Source: Vitellaria paradoxa
Lineage: Eukaryota; Streptophyta; Magnoliopsida; Ericales; Sapotaceae
NCBI GenBank assembly: GCA_019916065.1
Contig: CM034234.1
Span: 692,963-756,962 of the forward strand
DNA length: 64,000 nucleotides
Direction: 5' to 3'
The notes under the pieces are model-generated. The model made no database searches and was not told where the DNA came from. It saw only the letters and a program-made list of their open reading frames with translations. Position numbers and translations under genes: made by a program. This document shows positions 11,130 to 24,006 of this stretch, one piece after another; the stretch's first letter is position 1; every line of letters starts with the position of its first letter.

Positions 11130-12565
11130 CTGTATAAAAAAAACTCATGAAATGGGGTGAGCCGCTAAGCTCAATAGGAAAAATATTCAAATAATATTAA
11201 CAAGTTTTTTCATATAAAGACAAAAACTAAGTGCTCAATATAACTGTCATTACCATATAAAACAGACAATAGCAATACAAGTCAAATAAATAAATAATGA
11301 AATGCCCACACAAGGTTATTCCTTTGCCACTCTTACATCATGCCACCTTATAACACTTCAACATGCCACACATGTTATTCCCTTGCCACCCTTATAATGT
11401 CTTGCCACCCTTATAACATCTCAACATATCACGCAGGTTATTCTCTTGCCATACTTATAACACATTGCCACCCTTATAATACCTTATCACCCTTAAAACG
11501 CCTCAACATGCCACGCAAGTTATTCCCTTACCGCCTTTATAACACCTTGCCACCCTTATAACACCTTAACATGCCACGTAGGCCATTCTCTTGACCTCAA
11601 TATGCCACACAGGTTATTCTCTTGCTGCTCCTTATAACACGTCAACATGCCGCACAGGTTATTCTCTTACCAACCTAAGAATCCCTTGCCATCCTAATAA
11701 TATCTCAATATATTTTTCATGAAAGTGTACAAAATTATAATAATAACAATAATCCCATTATTTCACATTCTCCCGTAGTGTTACCATAATTATGCCATGA
11801 AATTATATATTTTTATCATACCTTTATATAAAATATTAAATTTCAATTATAAAAATAAATCTCCTACCTTAAATCCAAAGAAAAGAAGAAAAAACTGTTT
11901 TGAAATCCCAAAATTTTGAAATTTTACTTCTACGTATTTTCCATTCTGAGCTAAATTATCATAATCTAATACCTCAACGACGACTCCACGACGATTATAA
12001 CGTCGAAAATAGTAAAACCTCACTATTTCTAAACTTAAGTCCTTACTTTGTCCTTCCTCTTTCTCTCTTCTCTTTTTTTTTCTCTCTTTTCCTTCTCTCT
12101 TTTCTATCTCTCTCTTTCTTTTCTTTTTTTTTTTTTCCTCGGTGCACTTCCCCAGGCTTCTCCCCCCTCCAAAAAAAAAGCCATCATACTCCTATATACT
12201 TGATAGACTTGGGGACCAAGTCATGTTACGGAGAAAAAACCAAAATGACTTTTCCCAGTGTTATATGTTTTCAAATTATTTTGCCACTTTTTTTTTTATT
12301 TCTTCTTAAGCTTTCAAGTGTCCTCCCACCATAATTATCCTCCACCTATATACCATGTGTCTCAATTCATTCCATACATGTGTCATCTTTATAATTTTTT
12401 CATTATTTTATTTGAATTAAAATTTAATTAATTATAAAAGTATTATATTGCTTCAGTTAAAACTAAAAAAATTTAAAATAATGCCAAATTAATGCAATTA
12501 AATTTTTTTATAATATAAATTAAAATAATGTGTATACTAAAGATTAAAATTTTGGAGTTGTTACA
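11130..12565 (-). mobile_element. Candidate Gypsy-type solo LTR, minus strand
   Basis: On the minus strand the block begins at 12565 with TGTAACAACTCCAAAATTTT, which resembles the TGT(A/C)ACACCCCAAAATTTT start of Tekay/Del-like LTRs. About 1.4 kb further, at about 11140-11190, the same strand has TATTGAGCTTAGCGGCTCAC, similar to a motif I associate with such LTRs. A minisatellite sits between them. The 3' terminus, target duplication and any internal domain were not found, so solo-LTR status is inference. Confidence 0.35.
11303..11700. repeat. Degenerate minisatellite of about 55-65 bp units
   Basis: Roughly six to seven imperfect units share the words CAACATGCCACGCAGGTTAT, TCTCTTGCC and CCACCCTTATAACA in the same order. 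Units vary in length through internal duplication of the CTTGCCACCCTTATAA segment. The array opens a 73-codon frame by chance. Confidence 0.8.
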
Positions 12566-13604
12566 CTATCGAATGTTGACATTAAACCATAATTACTAAC
12601 TCTAAAATCGGTATAATGTTATTATAATCTCACTGAGCGTTAACCAATTCAAATTGTTCTATTCAGGGTTTGATTCACCACCTAATAGGACAAAGGAACT
12701 TCGATCTCATAACCATCAGAGAGGCAAGGACTTTCACCTTATTTTCTGCCCATTTGAGCTGTTATTTCAGTGGCATGAACACTCTCTATTATTACGAAGA
12801 ATTAGATAGTAATTGGTACTATATAACGAGTCAAAATATATCTATTTACATTCTTTTATTTGATAAATTTGAGTGAAGTGAAAATGTAATTTTTTTTTTT
12901 AATCGAAGGTCGATTCTAATAAAATATAATAATAATTACTTATTTTACAAGAAAGTAAATGTTAGGTCTCACATTTTCATTCATTCATTCAATAAATAAA
13001 AGAGAGAGAAAATAGAGAAATAATGGTCATTGAACCATCACTACCCTATAGTAATTACAGTCACCCTCCACTGCTTCAATTACTATTGTTCCGCCACCAC
13101 TGTGGTCTAGAATTTACTATTTATCTATTATTCTCCACTATAACTTTTAAATATTTTATTTTAATTTAATATAAACTAAAAATACTGATTTTATTCTAAA
13201 ATTATTTAATTTAGTTACCAAAGAAAAGGATGGGTGGAATTCATACCTACCTTCATCTTGTTTCAATTTTATTTCCATTTCAACCATGCGGGCCAAAGAG
13301 ACTTGAGGGCAGGAGACTCAAAACATCAGCAAAAGCTTTTTTTTTGTTTATTTTTTATTATTTTTATTTTTTTTCCCTAAGAAATATCAACAGAACTGTT
13401 CTATGATTAGAAGGAAATTTCAAAATGGGTATGGGTGGAGTGAACCTCCTTGTTTTCAATTCATTTTACAGGCAAGGAAAGAGAAGGGAAGGGAAGGGAA
13501 GATGGGGCGTCCATGAAAGATTCCCAAGTGATCTTCATGTGATGTGTGAGGCAAACAAAATTGCAATGGTCACATCCAAAACTTGTCCACCTGTTAATCT
13601 TAGA
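12566..13604. other. Intergenic, no gene seen
   Basis: This is AT-rich sequence with homopolymer T runs near 12890 and 13337. Short open frames are low-complexity or lack homology features. I see nothing else. Confidence 0.4.
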
Positions 13605-14005
13605 CTTTTTTTTTTTATTTTACGACTGCTCTCTCTTAAAAATACATATGCAATTGCTATTAATGAAAAATTAATTTAAAGAATACGATTAATAAGAAAT
13701 CGCGTTTTGATACCGTGACTATGGAGTCATCTTCGAGTCGAGAAACCGTGCTTTGATATCGCAGTGAACAACCGCGTCAGTTTAATCGACCTGAACAACC
13801 GCCCTTTCAAATGTCAGGTCTTTCAGAAATCACGTTTTATGCCTGTAACACTCGTTTTCATAAGCGCGTTATTAAAGCCCGGTTCATCTCTAACCGCTGT
13901 ATCAAAACGTGATTTCTTATTAATCGTATTCTTCGAATTAGTTTTTCAACGATAGCAATTGCACGTATAACTTCCAGAGCAGTTGTAAAAAAAAAAAAAA
14001 AAAAA
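13605..14005. mobile_element. Long fold-back (inverted-repeat) element
   Basis: Two arms of about 110 bp form an imperfect inverted repeat. The left arm (about 13612-13720) runs from ACGACTGCTCTCTCTT through CAATTGCTAT to GAATACGATTAATAAGAAAT. The right arm (about 13890-13995) is its reverse complement, with matching TTTCTTATTAATCGTATTC and GATAGCAATTGCACGTATAA. The loop of about 180 bp has no coding capacity. The arm ends are T-rich on the left and A-rich on the right. Arm length suggests a MITE able to form a stable hairpin RNA. Confidence 0.8.
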
Positions 14006-14460
14006 TGTCGTCACAACCCAACAACCGAGACAAACTTCCACGTGCTTCACGTCTATTTTTTAATTAATAATTAAAATGGCACATACGTCGAAAAAAAAAT
14101 TTAAATTACTCCGTGCATTTTTCTTTTATATACTAATAAAATGTGGGCCACCCCCTTAGTCTTTATGACGTGTATTCTTAATTTGATTTAATAATTTAAA
14201 TTCGTTTTAAAAGAAATGCGTACTTGAAAATATTACATATTTATTTTTTTATTTGTGTTTTATGCGTCACGCCTTGACGTATTTCTTTATTAATATATTA
14301 ATTTATTAATCGCTTTCTTTCAATTATATCTATTAATTTCCGTAATTTATTGTCCTATCCACATCGGAGATGTTTCATGTTTTTACAGGTCATTTGATGC
14401 TTACCAAATCCCACTCCATAAAAGGTTTGCTTGAAATTGTACGAATTTGCAAAAGTTAAG
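14006..14460. other. AT-rich spacer
   Basis: I see no gene or recognisable repeat here. Confidence 0.4.
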
Positions 14461-15410
14461 GGTCGGTTTGGTAATGTTAGTGTTTTTCTGTTTATTTTTT
14501 TGTGTTTATATTTTTTATTTTTTATTTTTTACTATCGTTTTTTTAAATAAAAATTGATATTGTATTTAAAAATATAATTTTATTTATAATTATTTATTTT
14601 TTATTTTCATAAAATATTTAATTTTATTAATTTTTTAAAAATTAATTGAATTTAATAAATATATTTCATATTAATTTAATTTAATTATATTATTTATTAA
14701 AAACAATTGAATAAAATATAAGTATTATATCATTTAATCTAGTAAATATAAAATAAATTAATTGTATTATTTACTAAAAATAATTGAATAAAATAGATTT
14801 CATAATAATTTAAATAATTTAATTATGATATTTATAAAAAATAATTTAATAAAATATATTTCATATTAAATAAATTAATTGAATTTAATAATTAATTGAA
14901 TTTAATTATGATATTGATTAAAAATAATTTAATCAAATATATTTAATATTAGTTAAATTAATTATTAAATTCAATTAAATAATTGAATTATAATATTAAT
15001 TAAAATTAATTTAATAAAATAAATTTATATTAATTAAATTAAATAAACTAACATATTTTATTTAATTATTTATTAGAAACAAATTACTAATATATATTAC
15101 ATATTAATTTAGTTAATTTAATTTTATTATATTATTTATTAAAAATAATAGTTTAATAAAATATTTGAATAAAATAATTTATTTTAATATGATGTAACAA
15201 AAATGAATAAAACATTAAAATTGACACAATGTTTGCAACAAAAAATAGAGAAAAAACACCTTTTTTATTTACGTTTTTTTGTGTAAATTTTCATTTTTTT
15301 GGGAATAAAAAAACTTAAACAGATTTAAAAAATATTTTTTTATTGTCAATTTATAAAATTTTAAAAATATAAATAAAAAATAAAAAATAAAAACGTTATT
15401 AAACGAGACT
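14461..15410. repeat. AT-rich element of about 0.95 kb, copy 2
   Basis: This is the better-preserved copy of the element at 7418-8393. Its left end GGTCGGTTTGGTAATGTTAG and right end ATAAAAACGTTATTAAACGA are imperfect inverted repeats of each other, which supports a DNA-transposon origin. The interior is nearly pure A and T. No frame is conserved. Confidence 0.65.
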
Positions 15411-15720
15411 TTATGTCTTACTTTGTACAATGAGTAAAAATTTAAATTTTACAGTCTTATAATTGGTGTTTAAGAAGATTTGTAAAATTTTGAAATTTTT
15501 TTTAACTCCAAACAGTACCAAAATCTATTATGGGTGTGTTTGAAATTGTATAAAAGTGTATAAAATAAAATAAAATTGTAAAACTAAATATCTCGTAATT
15601 CATGCAGTGAGTGAAGAATTTAAATTTTACGGTCTCATAATTCATATTTGTAGAGATTTGTGAAATTTTATTTTATTTTGTAGGACTCCAAACAGAGCGT
15701 ATATCATTCACTCAAGCCGA
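15411..15720. repeat. Two direct copies of a 100-bp CCAAACAG-ended segment
   Basis: Positions about 15420-15520 and 15597-15698 are direct repeats. They share AATTTAAATTTTACRGTCTY, ATAATT, AAGATTTGT/GAGATTTGT and the terminus ACTCCAAACAG. The second begins after GGGTGTGTTTGAAATTGTAT, an inverted match to that terminus, so it is a short inverted-repeat element. A third related end lies near 15405. Confidence 0.5.
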
Positions 15721-16479
15721 CTTTTAAAAAAAAAAAAATTGAAAAACAAAATTATTACAAATTAGCCTTTTTTTAGGAAAATTCAGATAGTTCATTTTTC
15801 CGTATCTCAGTCTACAGACGGCTCTATGGTATCCCGAAGGACATGACCTTGGGCCAGAGTTCCAAACACCAAAAGCAACACGGCCGTTCATAGGGACACA
15901 TGGAAAGTGGACCAGTAGGGCTGCCGCACTAGATCATAACCAATAGTACATGGCCGCAGTTTTTGTCTCTCGTAAGATCTGATCCGTTGAATATATCGGG
16001 CGACACAAGCAAGCAAACGCATTTTGTCGTTTTTAATAGAATTTTTTTTTTTTTTTATTAATTTCATCGAAGGCGGTTTTAGATCTGCTATTACTTCCTG
16101 AAGACGAAAAGGGTCCTCACTGATATCCCCATAACAACATAAGAAGAAAGAATTTTATTTATCTTGTTTGTTCAAGCTGTTGAACTTAGTTGCGGTTTCT
16201 TCTCTTCCAAAAGCACCCTGCCCTCCTCTTTTTCTGACCTGAAAACCCAGGAAAATTACAGAGGAAAATACTGATTTTGAAGTGTTGATCACCGATATTG
16301 AAGATCTGGGTTCGTTTAAGAATTTTTTTTTTTTCTTCTCTCTTTTTCTTAGAAGTATAAGCTTGTGAGTTTAGGGTCTCATCTGACCTTTTGTTTTCAA
16401 TTTTTTATTTTTTATTTATTTTGGGCGTCCTTCGAAAAACAGTTGAATTTGATCTTCTGTTACGTTCGAAGGAGAGAGT
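15721..16479 (+). promoter_or_regulatory. Upstream region and 5' leader of the vacuolar sorting receptor gene
   Basis: Sequence becomes less AT-rich than the transposon block before it. It should hold promoter and 5' UTR, with pyrimidine-rich stretches at about 16197-16240 and 16330-16350. No TATA box could be fixed, and a 5' UTR intron cannot be excluded. Confidence 0.35.
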
Positions 16480-19400
16480 ATGAGGGAAAAGCTGGGATTG
16501 TTTGTCTGCGTTTGGTTTGTTGTATACGGTTCTTGTTTGGGTAAGTTTGTGGTGGAGAAGAACAGCTTGAAGGTTGCTTCGCCAGACTCTTTGAAGGGTG
16601 TTTACGAATGTGCAATTGGGAATTTTGGAGTTCCCAAGTATGGAGGAACCTTGCTCGGCACTGTAGTTTACCCGAAAGCCAATCAAAAGGCATGCAAAAA
16701 CTTCGATGATGTTGATATATCCTTCAAATCCAAGCCTGGTGGCCTCCCCGTCTTTGTTCTAGCCGATCGAGGAGGTAAATTTTTTTTTTTTTTTTTAGTT
16801 TTTCACTTTCAAATACCGTCCATCAATTTTAGTTCTCACCCTCAGGAAAACGGTCATGAGTATACTTTGATGACTTCTGATTTATAGTAATTGGTTATCT
16901 TGTTTATGGAATTCATATTAGGTAATGATAGGGCCGAGGTTTATTTATTGGATTTGTTTCATTTATTGTATCACAATATGTAATTTTGTTGGGAATAATT
17001 CTAAGTTGAGTTGTATTGTATCTCAGTCTGTACAAAGCTGATCATGAGAAGGATTACACTAGAAATCTTTTAGTTGATGCGTGATGATAGGGGCTTAGTT
17101 AAATAGCCTTTTTCAAACTGTCAACTTCGATTTCTTAGCAGAATTAATTCACGCAAGACTCTGGATTTCTTATAAGATTATGATCCAAGTATTAGACTTT
17201 TGGTACCCCTTGCTCATCTTATCTGTATTATAACGAGTTGGTCATTCTGTATTCTTTTAGGTATGAATTGGCTAATAATGGGTTTTAGAATGTTGATGAG
17301 AGAGAGGTAGCCTTGCCTTAGTTTTGATATCGTCCGGAATAAAGGTCTCCCTTGATATTGTGTAGTATGTACATACATACTTTGTATGTGATGGGGCTTT
17401 TGTTCTTCTTCTTCCCAACCCCCATTTTTTTTTTTTTTTAATGTAAATTGGGTAACAAGTTGAGAGCTGTGGCTAACCACTTCTGCAGAAGAGTTTTCAC
17501 GATATGCACGCATATTGTTATCATACTTGTCAACCTAATTTCTTATTTACAATTTTCTGTTGTCGCAGATTGTTTCTTCACCTTGAAGGCATGGAATGCA
17601 CAGAATGCTGGAGCAGCCGCTATTCTAGTAGCTGATGACTTGGTTGAACCTTTGATCACCATGGACACCCCGGAAGAGGAGAATGCACAGGCAGATTATC
17701 TTGAAAAAATAAGCATCCCTGCAGCACTTATTACCAAGGCTTTTGGGGATAGCATCAAGAAAGCTTTATCTGATAAACAGATGGTTAACATAAATCTTGA
17801 CTGGAGAGAGGCTCTGCCTCATCCCGATGAACGGGTTGAGTATGAGTTCTGGACAAATAGTAACGATGAATGTGGACCTAAATGCAACAGTCAGATTGAG
17901 TTTGTCAAGAACTTTAAAGGAGTAGCTCAGATTCTTGAACGGAAAGGGTACACTCAGTTTACCCCACACTATATTACTTGGTTTTGCCCTGAGGCTTTTC
18001 TCTTGAGCAGACAGTGCAAGTCTCAGTGTATAAACCATGGAAGGTATTGTGCTCCAGATCCTGAACAGGACTTCACTGCAGGATATGACGGGAAAGATGT
18101 CGTTATTCAGAATTTACGCCAAGCTTGCCTTTTCAAAGTGGCCAATGAGAATGGAAAACCATGGCTTTGGTGGGATTACGTGACTGACTTTGAAATTCGT
18201 TGCCCCATGAAAGAGAAGAAGTACAACAAAGAGTGTGCAGATGAAGTTATCAAATCACTTGGTAGGTTATTGATTTTCTCTAAATGTTTCAGCTAATCAT
18301 TGTACTTGTCTCTGCACAAAGTTTATGTTAGTTTGAATGGGTTGGGAAGAGCTTGAATTATTATGATGGCCTGCAAATTGTGTCTGGTTGGACTTTCCTC
18401 AATGTTTATGTATATGCATATATATTTATATATATATTGTGGGGAAAAATTATTTGAAAGCATTAACCTTTGTAGAAATATGGATTCTGAAGTAAGCAGC
18501 TTTAGATATATTTAGCTCAGCTGGGTTTTTAATGGGAACAAGGTTTTTAATGGCGACAAGGATGGCATAGCAAAGGTGTTTGCATATTATTGAGTTCTTT
18601 TTGGTACCTGCTGATTTGTTGTGGTGTGACTAGATGATTACAATTCATCTTCCATGATATCAATATTGTATACTCAACTAAAAATTCTTTCTTTATTTCT
18701 TGTGGTATACTTTGAAGGGATTGATATCAAACAGATAGACAAGTGTATAGGAGATACTGATGCAAATGTTGATAACCCGGTTCTGAAGGCTGAGCAGGAA
18801 GCACAGGTATTAAACCTAAGAAACTGAATCTTATGATAATTCTTGTATCTCTGTATTCAGGAATGTGTGTTTTGTTGAAACCAACACTGCCATTTCTTTG
18901 ATGGTTTCAGATTGGCAAAGGCTCACGTGGGGATGTGACTATATTGCCAACTCTTGTTATAAACAACCGACAGTACAGAGGTTCTACGAAATTATAGTAT
19001 ATAATTTAATAATTTCTCTCTGATTCCGTGAATCTGCTTCTGGAATTATTTGCACCTTGTTCCAGGTAAGCTGGAGAAGAGTGCAGTTCTGAAAGCCATC
19101 TGTGCAGGTTTCCAGGAGACCACAGAACCCGCAGTTTGTTTAACTGAAGGTCATCATTATAAAGCCTTGTCTTTTATTGTTGAAGTTAAAACTCCTGAAC
19201 AATTCTTTTCCCTTTCAATTGTTAGCAATTGAATGCTCATCTCCCACAAAGGGGATACTATTATGATTACACAACAAAGTGAAAGCATAAATTGCTTAGT
19301 AGTCTTGTGGTATCTTTGTGGAAGTTTAGTGTCATATTTTCAAACATGAGCCAGAAATTTAGGACTATAACCCTTTTTGGGATTAATTCAATCAAGTTTT

Positions 19401-22057
19401 TCATTTCCACCAGTATGGTTTATTGATGCGCATTCAATAGAGGACCTTGTTCTATTTTAAGTATTCAGTTGCTTTCTCTGAATTAATTCAGCAAATTTAA
19501 ATCATCCAAATTATGGAGTAAGTCTAGCGACTAGTGGATGATTAACTTCGACAAGCAATCATACACACACATGCATAGATGTGTGATCTGTGTAAGATTA
19601 TATATATATGTATGTATATATAAAAAAGGGCTCATCCGGTGCGCAAGCGCTTCCCGGCTAGTGCGGGGGTAGAGGGAGGGTGTGCGCATTTGTACGCAGC
19701 CTTGTCCTTGCATTTTGCAAAATATATATGTATGTATATTTTATGGCGGGCACTTTATCTCTGCCATGTATTATCTTTACAGATATAGAAACGAATGAGT
19801 GTACAGAAAACAATGGTGGATGCTGGCAGGACAAGGCTTCTAACATCACTGCATGCCGGGTATGTAATCAGTTGGAATGTCTGTAGAGGAAGTTTTTCTT
19901 GTCTTTCTTGAGTTAAGTATGTTGGATCTTTTCTAGTTTTTTCTCTGATATGTAGGAAATTGTTGTAGGATACTTTTCGAGGTAGAGTGTGTGAATGCCC
20001 TATCGTGCACGGTGTGAAGTTTGTTGGCGATGGTTATACTCACTGTGAAGGTAAGTATTTATTCAATTTAGAAGTCTATGTTTTGTAATAAGGCTCAAGA
20101 AGTTTATTTTTGTTATAATGCTTACAAGATGACAGAGAGCAATTCTAGCAGGGGAAATCAGTTGATAACTTGTGGCACTAATTACATGCATTTTTTCAGA
20201 ATAATCGAGTAAAAATGCCCCTTTTTTGGCTTTGGGATGTTGCATATAGATTCCTAGTGACTCACACGTGGCCTGTATGTCAGGGAAGTGTGATTCCCTA
20301 TCCACACACACATTGTATGTCAGGGAACTTTTGGCAGTCTCCTTGCAGAGACCTGTTGAATGGTATCCTGTGACCGTCCCTATTTCATGCTATGCATGGC
20401 ACTGATATCCTCTGTTCATTTTACTATATGTAACACAAAGTGCAATTGGCTTAGAAAGATAAGCCGTTAAACTTATATACAAGGCATTGGACCATTTATA
20501 TTTACATCATAATTTGGCATACTTGGTTTTAACAGCTTCAGGTGCATTGCGGTGTGAGATAAATAATGGAGGTTGTTGGAAGATGACCCGGGATGGAAAG
20601 ACCTATTCTGCCTGCATTGTAAGCTGTTCAAATTCACTAGATTCTTAGCCCATTGCCCCTTTCCACCCCAACCCCACGTTTCTAATTTGTTTTGATTCAT
20701 ATTCTGACACTTCAGGAGGACCGTTCAAAAGGTTGCATGTGTCCGCCAGGATTCAAGGGTGATGGAGTCAACTCTTGTGAAGGTACCGTATTGTTGGTTC
20801 TTTGTTTTACTAATTAATGTCATCAAACAATACAAAGCTGACTTGGTTTTTAAAAGGACTTTTGGGCTTGCTAAGCCATTAGCTTTTAGTTAATTGTTTC
20901 TTGGGCCATGGCTATCTCAATCCAGGTGTTTTTCCATCTCAATGAATATATCATGGATGCAAATCTGGGGGTATTAGTTTGTCGATTTACTTGACAAGCC
21001 TAAAAAATTAAAATTAGTCTTTATTTTTTTTCATATATATATATGTGTGTGTATGCTTATACCTGTGTACCTGTCATACCTAATTGATTGATGGGCCTTT
21101 TTCAATAAGTGAGAACTGTATGTAATCAAGATATATGACAGGAATACTCTGAATTGTTTACTTTCCTGTAATCTTGTTGGCAGTTACCTTTTTGTGGATT
21201 ATAAAGGCCAGTAGTTTTGTCGGCTGGTCTGCATAGTCCGGTTTGTTTTCCTTATTTGATTGCTGTATGTGTTCCAGATATTGATGAATGCAGAGAAAAG
21301 TTGGCCTGCCAATGCCCAGGGTGCCAATGTAAGAATACATGGGGCAGTTATGAGTGCAGATGCAGGGGCAATAGATTGTACATGCAAGAACATGACACTT
21401 GCATAGGTGCGTATGATATATCTCATCATATTTGCTGAAAGAACTACTAATTGGTCTAATTTTGGCTGCTGTTGGAATATGAAATTATAAAATTTAGGCA
21501 TCACTTTAATTAATAGAAAAGCTGGGTTCCATATGATATATTGCAGATGAAGCTCCCTCTAGTTGCCTTGTTATCCTTGCATGTTTCTGCAGCTAACTTT
21601 TTCTATTGGGAAGATGCAGGTAAAGATGCTAGCTGGAGCTTTACTTGGGTTATTATTCTCGGCCTGGCTGTTGCTGGAGTTGGTGGATATGCAATTTACA
21701 AGTACAGAATCCGGGTATGCCTTTATTTGTTAATCCAGCCCAATTGTAAGTCAATGTAGTCAAAGATCTTCTGTTGCTGTTAACTTTCCGGAAAGGTCAG
21801 AAGTCATTTGGGTTGAAAACACCCCCCCCCCAAAAAAAAAAGAAAAAGAGAACTGAGGTTGAATGTTTTGTATATCCTAGATTTGAGGGAGGGATGAGAG
21901 GAAGGGGATAATATGAATAAAATAATTGATGATATAATTGATTGAGCCTGAGGGGTTTCAAGAATCAAATGGAGCACAAGTTGGTGCAGGAGAGGAGAGT
22001 GAAAGAAACATACGGCAGATAAATAGAATCTTTTATTTCCTTAATGAAACTGGTGAG

Positions 22058-22097
<40 letters not shown>

Positions 22098-22370
22098 GTT
22101 TTCAGTTAGTTTACAATTCATTTAGATTAATGGGAGAAATTGGTGATATTGAATTTGTAAGTGATTGCAATCCCATCATTTTGTCCTATTTGTAACTTAA
22201 TCAATAAGCTTAGGAGCATTGGATTATTCACACTTGTATTCATTGCGTGATTGGGACTTAATTCTTTGCAGAGTTACATGGACTCCGAGATTCGGGCTAT
22301 TATGGCACAATACATGCCTTTGGATGGTCAGGGAGAGGTTCCTTCCCATGTTCCTCATGGGGGTGTATGA
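16480..22370 (+). CDS. VSR: Vacuolar sorting receptor (BP-80/VSR family)
   Basis: Twelve exons join in frame: 16480-16774, 17569-18261, 18718-18806, 18911-18980, 19066-19149, 19783-19859, 19969-20050, 20536-20618, 20716-20782, 21278-21406, 21620-21714 and 22272-22370. The product is 620 residues, the usual VSR length. It has a signal peptide (1-21), a protease-associated domain (about 55-165, with [13 protein letters not shown]), a cysteine-rich central region, three EGF-like modules (about 411-556) of which the last is calcium-binding (DIDEC), one membrane span (about 564-583) and a cytosolic tail with YMPL at 602-605. VSRs bind vacuolar sorting signals on soluble cargo in the early secretory pathway and carry it toward prevacuolar compartments; the YxxPhi tail motif binds adaptor complexes. 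The acceptor at 21619 gives a juxtamembrane linker a few residues shorter than some relatives and is the least certain junction. Confidence 0.95.
19620..19721 (+). mobile_element. Short SINE-like insertion in a VSR intron
   Basis: A 102-bp GC-rich block contains GGGCTCATCCGGTGCGCAAG and TTGTACGCAGCCTTGTCCTT, words I recall from a widespread plant SINE-like repeat. It is flanked by identical 18-mers, ATATATATGTATGTATAT, at 19602-19619 and 19722-19739. The 18-mers are simple-sequence-like, so the duplication is less convincing than for the SINE at 8949. It lies in the intron between exons 5 and 6 and does not touch splice sites. Confidence 0.6.
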
Positions 22371-23675
22371 AGACAAGGTGTGTACTCAAATTGGAGAGAG
22401 AAAGGGGAAAAAGAAGGATCCATTGGCAGCGTCAATTTGGCTTGGTTAATTGTGAAATATTTTCACACATGATGTTGATGAAATTGTTGCCTGTGGCAAT
22501 CTCTGTTTTATCCTTCTCTAGGGATTTCTTTTCCCGTTATCTTGCTTATAAAGACGTATGCATAAATCCAAACTGGTACGCGAAGTCATAAAGGAAGTTT
22601 CCTCGGATAGAACTGGAACCAGTAATGGAAGCATAGTTTTGCTTCATGTGTATATGATGGGTGTTCCTTTTATTGGCTGTGTAATAATATTGTATTGCTG
22701 TTGGTACGATCTACCTAAACACTGCTTTCAGATTCTCTGCGTAGGCCATAAGAATTTTGTTCCAACGGTGAATGCTAGCTAGTAGCTAGCTATGTGCGGG
22801 TGCCGAGATCGTGCCACATTTGGCTCTCGGCTGTTATGGTACGGTCTCAAACCCTGTTGGCACATGCCTTCCTAAGGAGCTCATCCTCTGCTTTAGGAAT
22901 AATGGTAACCCAACGTTAACTGCTACATTTATGAATGTTATGGTAATAATAGGCCATTACGTTAAATAGTCAGTGCATTATTGGTGGGTTATTTTATTTG
23001 GGCTCCTCATCTTTCTTTCTTTTGAATCAATTATATCAAGTAAAATTATTGTTTTTCACTGAAAACATTCAGTTTGTTCAGTGGAAGTAAAAATCAGAAA
23101 ATGGGGTTTTATTTGGTGACATGAGATTCAATCCTGTTGATATCAAGAATCTTGTGCTTGCCATGGGTTCCAAGTATCGATATATATATATATATGTATA
23201 TTATTTTTGCCTGTAGAATAAACAGAATTCATATATCTACTGATGGCACTCCTTCGGATGAGAAACTCTCTATTTATGGGACCAAGTGTGGTCCAATATT
23301 TGATGGAATTAGTGAGAGATTCATAGTTTCCTTGTTCCAATAATCGAGGAAACCTTCATTCCCAACCTCTTCAAGGCGAAAAAAAGCAAAAAAAAAAAAA
23401 AAAAAAACATCCAACATAGACGGACAAGTTGTCCACAATGTCACCATACCAAAAAAGAAAAAAGTTGTCCGCCATGTTCAGGATTGAATCCTACCTAAAA
23501 TAGAACTCCGAATCACCTTGAAGGTCTGGAAATCTGTCGCTGGCTAGGATAAAATTGCCAGTGACTCAACGAATTTCCGAGTTGCAAAACATGAAAACAG
23601 GTTTTGAAATTCTGTCAAGTCCCAGCAACGCCCACCAAAGAATCCAGTGGCTTCTAACTGACCGGCAACGAGCTT

Positions 23676-23741
23676 CCAGTGAACTGCTTACGAGAACCAA
23701 ATTCCAGTGAACTTCCAACGAGAACCAGATTCCAGTGAACC
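23676..23741. repeat. 28-bp tandem repeat, two units plus a partial third
   Basis: Units at 23676-23703 and 23704-23731 begin CCAGTGAACT and end AACCARATT. A third start, CCAGTGAAC, follows at 23732. The array lies in the VSR-FAX intergenic region. Confidence 0.75.
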
Positions 23742-24006
23742 TTGTTTTGGGCCGATTTTCATCATGCTGCTTTGTTAAATACTCAACTACTTCAATTGCC
23801 CTATGTTTCTTACAAAATACCCTTCAAACCTATTGTTTTAACAACCTAACCAAATGCTTAAATGTACAATTTTAAATGTATTATTTTTGTTCACTAAATT
23901 ACCAATCACAAATAATACCCTGACGGATTTATCAAGTAATAAAATGAGCACAATCTGGTAAATATGGATTAGATTAACGACTTCAAATGTTTCCAACATG
24001 CATTCC

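Noticed and set aside
11900..12334. 144-codon plus-strand frame rich in F, L and S
   Set aside because: It is a translation of T-rich low-complexity DNA with no domain and lies inside LTR-like sequence.
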